The position numbers and the translations under genes are program-made. Shown here one piece after another: positions 1 through 5,161 of a DNA stretch of 5,161 bases (positions are counted from its first letter, which is position 1; every line of letters begins with the position of its first letter). The notes beneath the pieces were generated by a model that did no database searches, was not told the DNA's origin, and worked only from the letters and a program-made list of their open reading frames with translations. Source of the DNA: Bacteroidales bacterium (GTDB taxonomy: Bacteria > Bacteroidota > Bacteroidia > Bacteroidales > GCA-2711565); assembly GCA_029938505.1 (NCBI GenBank), contig JAOZUV010000179.1:1-5161 (forward strand), read 5' to 3'.

Positions 1-986
1 TAGAATAACTCTCTAGAAGAACGTCCACCATACCAGAAAGTAGCTTTACGATTTGTTTTCTTCGTATTGTAAAGATCAAAGATATGTGAACGCATTGGAG
101 CCATACCTGCACCACCACCAATAAACATCATTTCGCGCTCAGTTGGTTTGATAAAGAATTCACCATAAGGACCTGAAACAGTTACCTTATCACCAGCTTT
201 AAGAGAGAATATATAAGAAGAACAAATACCAGGATTCACATTCATGAATTGGTTTTTAGCTCTGTCCCAAGGTGGGGTTGCAATACGAATATTCAACATT
301 ACGATATTACCTTCGGCAGGGTGATTAGCCATTGAATAAGCACGGTAAATAGGCTCCGGATTTTTCATGGTTAAATTCCACATATTGAAATTATCCCAAT
401 CGCCGCGATATTCTTCTTCAACTTCAATACCACTGAAATCAACTGTACATTTAGGAACATCAATTTGAACATAACCACCCGATTGGAAATCCATTGTTTC
501 ACCTTCAGGAAGTCTAACAATAAACTCCTTGATAAAGGTCGCCACATTGCGGTTGGAAACCACTTCGCATTCCCATTTCTTAATTCCAAATACTTCTTTT
601 GGAATACCGATTTGCATATCTTCTTTAACTTTTACCTGACAAGCTAAACGCCAGTTATTATTGGCTTCTTTACGGGTAAAATAGCCAACTTCGGTAGGAA
701 GAATACTTCCCCCACCTTCGAAAACCTGACATTTACACATGGCACAAGTTCCACCTCCACCACATGCAGATGGTAAGAAAATTTTCTCGTTTGCCAATGT
801 TGACAAAATGGTTGATCCAGGATTAACCGTGAATTCTTTTTCTTCGTTAATTGTTAGTTTAACTTCGCCAGATGGCATCAATTTTTTTCGTGCGTAAAGC
901 AAGACTGAAACCAAAAGCATGATGATTACAAGAAACACCACTATGCTAATCAAAACAACTAATCCGATGCTAATATTCAAAATCAT
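1..986 (-). CDS. nqrF: Na+-translocating NADH:quinone reductase subunit F, NADH/FAD/2Fe-2S subunit (3' end cut off by window)
   Basis: NqrF is the electron-entry subunit: it oxidises NADH at FAD and passes electrons to a 2Fe-2S cluster on the cytoplasmic side of the membrane. The frame is open from an ATG at 986 to the window edge, giving 328 complete codons of the roughly 400-410 usual for the family, so about 80 C-terminal residues are missing. An N-terminal membrane anchor spans about residues 4-31. A plant-type ferredoxin domain (about 40-130) carries C75, C81, C84 and C116, with the CX5CX2CX31C spacing of the Vibrio protein. The ferredoxin-reductase-like domain has the FAD motif RAYSMAN (215-221) and SGPYGEFF (271-278), then the nucleotide-binding GGGAGMAPMR (290-299). 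The loop at about 239-253 (WDRAKNQFMNVNPG) looks about five residues longer than in Vibrio. The start is 27 bases after the nqrE stop and leads directly into the membrane anchor. The identification is very secure. Confidence 0.97.
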   Translation of the reverse strand, partial: MILNISIGLVVLISIVVFLVIIMLLVSVLLYARKKLMPSGEVKLTINEEKEFTVNPGSTILSTLANEKIFLPSACGGGGTCAMCKCQVFEGGGSILPTEVGYFTRKEANNNWRLACQVKVKEDMQIGIPKEVFGIKKWECEVVSNRNVATFIKEFIVRLPEGETMDFQSGGYVQIDVPKCTVDFSGIEVEEEYRGDWDNFNMWNLTMKNPEPIYRAYSMANHPAEGNIVMLNIRIATPPWDRAKNQFMNVNPGICSSYIFSLKAGDKVTVSGPYGEFFIKPTEREMMFIGGGAGMAPMRSHIFDLYNTKKTNRKATFWYGGRSSRELF

Positions 987-1013
987 ATCTTATCTATTTT
1001 CTCTTTATTAACA

Positions 1014-1646
1014 TTATAATTTGATACCCAAGAAACTCATGAACGCAATGCCCATCAGTCCTGTAATGATGAATGTAATACCCAAGCCGCGTAAGGCAGG
1101 AGGTACATTTGAATAACGGATTTTTTCGCGAATGGCTGCAATACCAATAATTGCCAATAAAAATCCTACTCCTGATCCAAGTCCAAACGAAGTAGCCTGC
1201 AAAATAGTTTCATACTCTCTTTCCTGCATAAACAATGATCCTCCTAAAATTGCACAGTTTACAGCAATAAGTGGAAGGAAAATTCCTAATGAACTGTATA
1301 AAGCAGGTGCAAATTTCTCAACAATCATTTCGACCAATTGAACCATTGAAGCAATTACGGCGATAAACATAATAAAACTTAAGAAGCTAAGATCAATTGT
1401 ATCAGCTCCATTTACGCCCCACTCTGGATTTAACCAAACCAATGCACCTTCTGATAAAATATATTGGTTAAGCAAATAATCAACCGGGACTGTAATTCCC
1501 AAAACAAAGACTACTGCTAAGCCAAGACCCATAGAGGTTTTTACCGTTTTTGAAACAGCCAAATATGAACACATGCCTAAGAAATAGGCAAATACCATAT
1601 TATCAATAAAGATTGACTTTACGAATATGTTAAATAGTTCTTGCAT
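1014..1646 (-). CDS. nqrE: Na+-translocating NADH:quinone reductase subunit E, integral membrane subunit
   Basis: NqrE is a six-helix membrane subunit. It pairs with NqrD, to which it is related in inverted topology, to hold an iron centre in the middle of the membrane, described first as a single Fe and later as 2Fe-2S. That centre relays electrons from NqrF to NqrC. The protein has 210 residues, against about 198 in Vibrio. C26 in LGMCSYLAVS and C131 in IAVNCAILGG match the two metal-binding cysteines. The VKSIFIDN start, the GIFLPLIAVN helix and the C-terminal RYSNVPPALRGLGITFI stretch are typical of NqrE. Hydrophobic segments fall at about 12-30, 38-58, 88-110, 117-139, 154-174 and 187-207. 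The extra length is an insertion of about 11 residues around 71-84, before DLSFLSF. RnfA is the paralogue of NqrE in Rnf complexes, but the neighbours here exclude Rnf. The gene follows nqrD after 22 bases. Confidence 0.97.
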   Translation of the reverse strand: MQELFNIFVKSIFIDNMVFAYFLGMCSYLAVSKTVKTSMGLGLAVVFVLGITVPVDYLLNQYILSEGALVWLNPEWGVNGADTIDLSFLSFIMFIAVIASMVQLVEMIVEKFAPALYSSLGIFLPLIAVNCAILGGSLFMQEREYETILQATSFGLGSGVGFLLAIIGIAAIREKIRYSNVPPALRGLGITFIITGLMGIAFMSFLGIKL

Positions 1647-1668
1647 ATCTATAAATTATTTTTTCTTA

Positions 1669-2328
1669 TTAATTTTCTTCAACAAGTTCTTTATCTCTTG
1701 ATCTCTGAACCCAGATAATGATTCCGACAAGAATCAATGCCATTGGAGGCAAGATCATAAATCCATTGTTTTTATATCCAAAATCATATACGCCTAAATA
1801 TTCCATTACAGGAATATCCCAAATGGTTCCTGATCCCAGAAACTCACGGAAAAAGGCAACAACAATCAGAATCCAACCATAACCAAAAGCATTCCCCAGA
1901 CCATCTAAAAATGCAGGCCAAGGTTTGTTAGCCATTGCAAAAGCTTCAAAACGCCCCATGATAATACAGTTAGTAATAATCAAGCCAACAAAAACTGAAA
2001 GCTGTTTACTTACATCAAAAACAAAGGCTTTTAACACTTGGTCAACAAGAATTACCAAGGCAGCGATTACTGTCAACTGAACAATAATTCGAATCCGTGG
2101 TGGGATCCCATTTCTCAATAGTGAAATAATTACATTACCAATGGCCAATACAGCCATTACTGACAATGTCATAACAAATGCTGGTTTAACTTTAGCGGTT
2201 ACCGCTAAAGCAGAGCAAATTCCCAAAACCTGAGTTGTAATCGGGTTATCCTTATGGAGAGGATTGATTAAGAGTTTTCGATTTTTCAACGAACACAATG
2301 GTTCCTTTTCTTTTTTCACTTCACTCAT
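1669..2328 (-). CDS. nqrD: Na+-translocating NADH:quinone reductase subunit D, integral membrane subunit
   Basis: NqrD is the membrane partner of NqrE; together they hold the intramembrane iron centre on the path from NqrF to NqrC. It has 219 residues, slightly longer than the 210 of Vibrio. The conserved cysteines are C38 in QVLGICSALAVT and C121 in LIITNCIIMGR. The segments SKQLSVFVGLIITN (107-120), GRFEAFAMANKPWP (125-138) and FFREFLGSGTIW (159-170) are family signatures. Six hydrophobic segments lie at about 33-48, 52-72, 80-103, 109-128, 148-164 and 190-207. The additional length is in a charged cytoplasmic-looking N-terminus (MSEVKKEKEP), which also carries a non-conserved C12. The ATG lies only 3 bases after the nqrC stop, with no Shine-Dalgarno sequence, so translational coupling to nqrC is likely. 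The paralogue in Rnf is RnfE; the NQR context decides the name. Confidence 0.97.
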   Translation of the reverse strand: MSEVKKEKEPLCSLKNRKLLINPLHKDNPITTQVLGICSALAVTAKVKPAFVMTLSVMAVLAIGNVIISLLRNGIPPRIRIIVQLTVIAALVILVDQVLKAFVFDVSKQLSVFVGLIITNCIIMGRFEAFAMANKPWPAFLDGLGNAFGYGWILIVVAFFREFLGSGTIWDIPVMEYLGVYDFGYKNNGFMILPPMALILVGIIIWVQRSRDKELVEEN

Positions 2329-2331
2329 CGC

Positions 2332-3069
2332 TTAATTACGTTTATTGATATATGGAACATAATTTTCTAAACAATTGGCAAGCATCTCACTTACCGCATC
2401 GCTGGTAATTGTACCTCCCGAAATAGCATCCACACCGTGAATATGCATATTTTCAGGTAAGGTTACAATCCCACCTTTTACAACCTTAACCGATTGAAAT
2501 TTGCCATCTTTAAAAACTTCTTTATTCACAAATTGAACCTGGAAATTTTTAGTATCGATCTCGGCACCTAAACCAGGAGTTTCTCCTTTATGACCAAAAG
2601 TGACACCTACAACAGTACTAAAGTTATCTTGCAAGGCAATGTTTCCCCAGATAGGACCCCAAAGACCCGCTCCACGTAATGGAATGATATAGGTTTTTGT
2701 CCCATTGGATTCGGCCACTAATAAAGGAATATTATAGTCAAGATCTTTGCTCTTTTTGTATAATTCCTTTTTAAGATCTAGTTTGAAAGCGCTAATATCG
2801 CCACTTACAAATTTGCCATCTACAAAATCACTCACGATTTCGCCTTTATTATTAATAACGAGTTCTTGAGTAATATTTTTATTGTAAAGTTCAATGGCAT
2901 TATCAGTTGTAGCTTCAATATTTGCAGAAGCTAAAATCCCTTTCATCTTATCTATCCTGAAATTTTCATCCTGTAAAGGTTTTAGGAACATTGCAGCCGA
3001 CGAAAGAATAGCAGCAACAATGATCACCATCACACTTGCATATCGGAAAATATAAAAATTACTATACAT
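2332..3069 (-). CDS. nqrC: Na+-translocating NADH:quinone reductase subunit C, covalent-FMN subunit
   Basis: NqrC has one membrane helix and a large periplasmic FMN-binding domain. It carries an FMN bound through a phosphoester to threonine and passes electrons from the NqrD/NqrE centre to NqrB. The protein has 245 residues (about 257 in Vibrio). The anchor is at about 10-29. Family motifs include LRGAGLWGPIWGNIAL (131-146) and KGETPGLGAEID (161-172). The flavinylation site is at 214-222 (D-A-I-S-G-G-T-I-T), with T220 the expected FMN-bearing residue. The usual consensus is S/T-G-A-T, so the alanine is replaced by glycine here. The attached FMN would be installed by the flavin transferase ApbE, whose gene is not in the window. 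The ATG at 3069 lies 26 bases after nqrB behind a very A-rich leader and places the helix at the expected distance from the N-terminus. RnfG is the Rnf homologue; the context excludes it. Confidence 0.97.
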   Translation of the reverse strand: MYSNFYIFRYASVMVIIVAAILSSAAMFLKPLQDENFRIDKMKGILASANIEATTDNAIELYNKNITQELVINNKGEIVSDFVDGKFVSGDISAFKLDLKKELYKKSKDLDYNIPLLVAESNGTKTYIIPLRGAGLWGPIWGNIALQDNFSTVVGVTFGHKGETPGLGAEIDTKNFQVQFVNKEVFKDGKFQSVKVVKGGIVTLPENMHIHGVDAISGGTITSDAVSEMLANCLENYVPYINKRN

Positions 3070-3095
3070 AATTTTTTGCTTTTTTATTATAATTA

Positions 3096-4232
3096 TTAAG
3101 CTTTCGCTCGTTTAAGTCTTTTCTTGATATTTGATTCAACCACATAATGATCAATTAGTGGGGCAAATACATTCATTAACAATATAGCCAACATCATTCC
3201 TTCCGGATAAGCCGGATTGAATACACGAATCAGCACTGCAATCAGTCCAATCAGGAATCCATAAATATATTTACCTCTGTTGGTTTGAGAAGCTGTTACC
3301 GGATCAGTTGCCATAAACACCGCACCAAATGCAAAACCACCCAAAATCAAGTGATAATATGCTGGGATATTCATATAATCATTTAATCCCCAGAGATTGA
3401 ATAAGCCACCCATGACCATCGCACCAACAACAGTTGATAACATAATGCGCCAGCTAGCAACACCTGTACCTAAAAGGATAAGTGCTCCGAATATTATTAA
3501 TAGTGTAGATGTTTCTCCAATCGATCCAGGAATAGTTCCAATGAACATTTCCAAAGGACTTGGTAAAGCATCTATATTTCCTACTAAAGCATCTCCCAAA
3601 GGTGTAGCTCCTGAAAAAGCATCTGCTTTATCTGAGATCCATACTTTATCACCCGACATATCCGAAGGATAAGCGAAGAATAAAAAGGCACGTGCAGTTA
3701 AGGCAGGATTCAGAATATTCATTCCTGTTCCACCAAAAACTTCTTTACCAATGATCACAGCAAATGCTGTTGCAACGGCAACCATCCACAATGGAATATC
3801 TGGAGGAAGAAGAAGTGGAATCAACATACCTGAAACAAAGAACCCTTCGTTTACTTCATGTCCACGTTTTTGGGCGAAAATAATTTCGATACCCAATCCT
3901 ACCACATAGGTTACAATAATTATAGGTAATACTTTTAGGAATCCATAAAAGAAGATTTCCAAAAACTCAGCAGTTACACCTTGTGATAAAAAATGTAATC
4001 GACCAACGTTCCACATTCCAAAAAGCATGATTGGCACTAATGCCAAAACAACCCAGATCATAGTCCGTTTCATGTCAACGCCATCACGAATGTGACTTCC
4101 TTTTGTTGTAACCTTATCGGATACAAAGAAAAGTGATTCAATCGCATCATAAGTTGAGTGAAGCATTTCAAACTTCCCGCCCTTTTGTACATGCGGTTTA
4201 ATATTGTCTAATATTTTTCTAATTGCTTTCAT
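3096..4232 (-). CDS. nqrB: Na+-translocating NADH:quinone reductase subunit B, main membrane subunit with covalent FMN
   Basis: NqrB is the largest membrane subunit. It holds a covalent FMN and a non-covalent riboflavin, is thought to contain the Na+ path, and passes electrons to quinone. The protein has 378 residues; the Vibrio protein has about 415. An amphipathic N-terminal region (1-55) ends in GSHIRDGVDMKRTM. Many hydrophobic helices follow (about ten in the family). The HEVNEGFFVSGMLIPLLLPP segment (125-144) and the KEVFGGTGMNILNPALTARA segment (163-182) are strongly characteristic. The flavinylation motif SGAT is at 207-210, with T210 as the FMN carrier. The C-terminal half has GGFAFGAVFMATDPV (298-312) and NPAYPEGMMLAIL (339-351). 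The shorter length comes from a reduced segment between the first two helices and a reduced stretch after SGAT. The start is 27 bases after the nqrA stop and fits the family N-terminus. RnfD is the Rnf paralogue. Confidence 0.97.
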   Translation of the reverse strand: MKAIRKILDNIKPHVQKGGKFEMLHSTYDAIESLFFVSDKVTTKGSHIRDGVDMKRTMIWVVLALVPIMLFGMWNVGRLHFLSQGVTAEFLEIFFYGFLKVLPIIIVTYVVGLGIEIIFAQKRGHEVNEGFFVSGMLIPLLLPPDIPLWMVAVATAFAVIIGKEVFGGTGMNILNPALTARAFLFFAYPSDMSGDKVWISDKADAFSGATPLGDALVGNIDALPSPLEMFIGTIPGSIGETSTLLIIFGALILLGTGVASWRIMLSTVVGAMVMGGLFNLWGLNDYMNIPAYYHLILGGFAFGAVFMATDPVTASQTNRGKYIYGFLIGLIAVLIRVFNPAYPEGMMLAILLMNVFAPLIDHYVVESNIKKRLKRAKA

Positions 4233-4259
4233 TAATTTGTATAATGATTTAACACTTAT

Positions 4260-5161
4260 TTAGCTCATTTCTTTTCTCATCAAGTCTAATCCTTTACGGA
4301 TGACCTCTTGAATATTAATTTTTGAAGTATCGATATATTCACAAAGCGCAAAGTCTTCTTCATCCACTTCGTAAATACCTAAGTTTTCCATGGCATCAAT
4401 ATCTTCAATTATACATGCTTTGATGAGTTGAATAGGATAAATATCCAATGGCATCACTTTTTCAAATTGACCTGTAATAACAATCGCGCGTTCGCCACCA
4501 TTTAAATTGGTATTTAAAGCATATTGTTTTTTAGGAGTTAACCATGATAAAGCAGTACGATAAAAACTATGTTTTTTAAAGCTTGGGAACATCCATCCGA
4601 AAAATGCATATTGATTTCCCTCAGGAATAACAGTAAGTTGAGAATGATAAAATCCAACATAACCTGTGTTTTCAATTCTATCTCCTGTAAATACGTTACC
4701 ACTGATAAGCCTCTTATTTACATCCGTGACATTACCTTTAAGCATTGGCTCAACAGAAACACCCATTATTGTTTTATAATACTTGGGGTGTTTTATTTCC
4801 GAACCGCATAAAGCGATTGTACGTTGAGCATTAAATCTACCTTCTTTAAATAGGCGACCTATACTCAATACATCCTGTGGATATAAATACCAAACGATCT
4901 CACCTTTATTAATAGGATCAATGGCATGAATTTGAGTTCCTACATTACCTGCTGGATGTGGACCAGAAAATTCATTAATTTGAACATTTTTAGAATTCGT
5001 AAATACTTTAGAAGAAGTACTTACTTCAACATTCAAATGAACTTTCCCAGAAGTTAATTTTGCTAGTGCATCCAAACCCATTTGAAATTCTTCCCCACAA
5101 CCATGAACGATAAAATCATAATCTACTGCCAGTGGGCTGGTATCAAAAGCTGAGATATGGA
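4260..5161 (-). CDS. nqrA: Na+-translocating NADH:quinone reductase subunit A (5' end cut off by window)
   Basis: NqrA is the cytoplasmic subunit with no transmembrane helix that sits on NqrB and is implicated in quinone binding. It is the first gene of the operon. The visible part is the C-terminal 299 residues plus a partial codon; the family has about 445-450, so about a third is missing. The ATG at 5081 is internal: the frame continues without a stop to the edge, and the residues before it (HISAFDTSPLAVDYDF, then EEFQ) are conserved NqrA sequence leading into MGLDALAKLTSGKVHL. Other signatures are SGPHPAGNVGTQIHAIDPI (4911-4967), GERAIVITGQFEKVMPLDI near the C-terminal third, and DEEDFALCEYID near the end. 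The gene ends with TAA 27 bases before nqrB. Rnf complexes have RnfC in the equivalent role, which is a different protein, so NqrA is strong evidence for Na+-NQR. The promoter must lie to the right of the window. Confidence 0.97.
   Translation of the reverse strand, partial: HISAFDTSPLAVDYDFIVHGCGEEFQMGLDALAKLTSGKVHLNVEVSTSSKVFTNSKNVQINEFSGPHPAGNVGTQIHAIDPINKGEIVWYLYPQDVLSIGRLFKEGRFNAQRTIALCGSEIKHPKYYKTIMGVSVEPMLKGNVTDVNKRLISGNVFTGDRIENTGYVGFYHSQLTVIPEGNQYAFFGWMFPSFKKHSFYRTALSWLTPKKQYALNTNLNGGERAIVITGQFEKVMPLDIYPIQLIKACIIEDIDAMENLGIYEVDEEDFALCEYIDTSKINIQEVIRKGLDLMRKEMS

Noticed and set aside
371..647. Short reading frames on both strands (371-589 minus, 465-647 plus) inside nqrF
   Set aside because: They lie in other frames of the well-conserved nqrF coding sequence, and their translations resemble no family I recognise.
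1132..1341. Plus-strand frame of 69 residues opposite nqrE
   Set aside because: It is antisense to conserved nqrE sequence, with no recognisable domain or start signal.
3397..3672. Plus-strand frame of 91 residues opposite nqrB
   Set aside because: It is antisense to conserved nqrB. Its proline- and serine-rich translation is what antisense reading of such membrane sequence gives.
1014..4232. Rnf complex (rnfA/rnfE/rnfG/rnfD-like genes)
   Set aside because: NqrB-E are homologous to Rnf subunits, but the flanking nqrA and the NADH/FAD/2Fe-2S subunit nqrF, together with the NQR gene order, identify Na+-NQR. No rnfB or rnfC is present.
4569..4811. Plus-strand frame of 80 residues opposite nqrA
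   Set aside because: It is antisense to conserved nqrA, with no support as a gene.
4260..5081. nqrA starting at the ATG at 5081 as a complete 273-residue protein
   Set aside because: The frame stays open to the window edge, and the upstream residues (HISAFDTSPLAVDYDF and EEFQ) are conserved NqrA sequence, so the ATG is an internal methionine and the gene is partial.
1..5161. Undescribed system, mobile element, CRISPR, tRNA or regulatory RNA
   Set aside because: Every base except the gaps of 27 bases or less is inside a conserved nqr gene. No repeats, transposase, tRNA-like fold or hairpin terminator could be seen in the gaps.

Overview
The window is AT-rich (roughly 35-40 % GC by eye) and is filled almost entirely by one minus-strand operon. 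It encodes the six subunits of the Na+-translocating NADH:quinone oxidoreductase (Na+-NQR). Read in the direction of transcription, from the right edge to the left, the order is nqrA (5' end cut off by the window), nqrB, nqrC, nqrD, nqrE and nqrF (3' end cut off). This is the canonical nqrABCDEF order. No gene of another pathway, RNA gene, mobile element, repeat array or CRISPR is visible.

Layout: nqrA 4260-5161 (partial), nqrB 3096-4232, nqrC 2332-3069, nqrD 1669-2328, nqrE 1014-1646, nqrF 1-986 (partial). The gaps between genes are 27, 26, 3, 22 and 27 bases. They are too short for separate promoters or terminators, so one polycistronic mRNA is the natural reading. The five stop codons inside the window are all TAA. 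The promoter should lie upstream of nqrA, beyond the right edge, and the terminator beyond the left edge. No stretch longer than 27 bases lacks a gene.

How the parts work together (family knowledge): NqrF takes a hydride from NADH onto FAD and passes single electrons to its 2Fe-2S cluster. Electrons then go to the intramembrane iron centre held by cysteines of NqrD and NqrE, on to the covalent FMN of NqrC, the covalent FMN and riboflavin of NqrB, and finally quinone at the NqrA/NqrB side. Na+ is pumped out during this transfer. The residues for nearly all of these steps are visible here: four ferredoxin cysteines in NqrF, the paired cysteines of NqrD and NqrE, and the flavinylation threonines of NqrB and NqrC. 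Having both NqrA and an NqrF-type NADH/FAD/2Fe-2S subunit separates the complex from the related Rnf complex.

Organism: the protein sequences, low GC, A-rich leaders without clear Shine-Dalgarno sequences and TAA stops suggest Bacteroidota, perhaps a marine or anaerobic lineage near Marinilabiliales/Bacteroidales or Flavobacteriia. The phylum is a moderate-confidence inference; anything finer is a guess. In such an organism the quinone would probably be menaquinone.

I found no undescribed system. The findings are modest sequence variations within a well-known complex.
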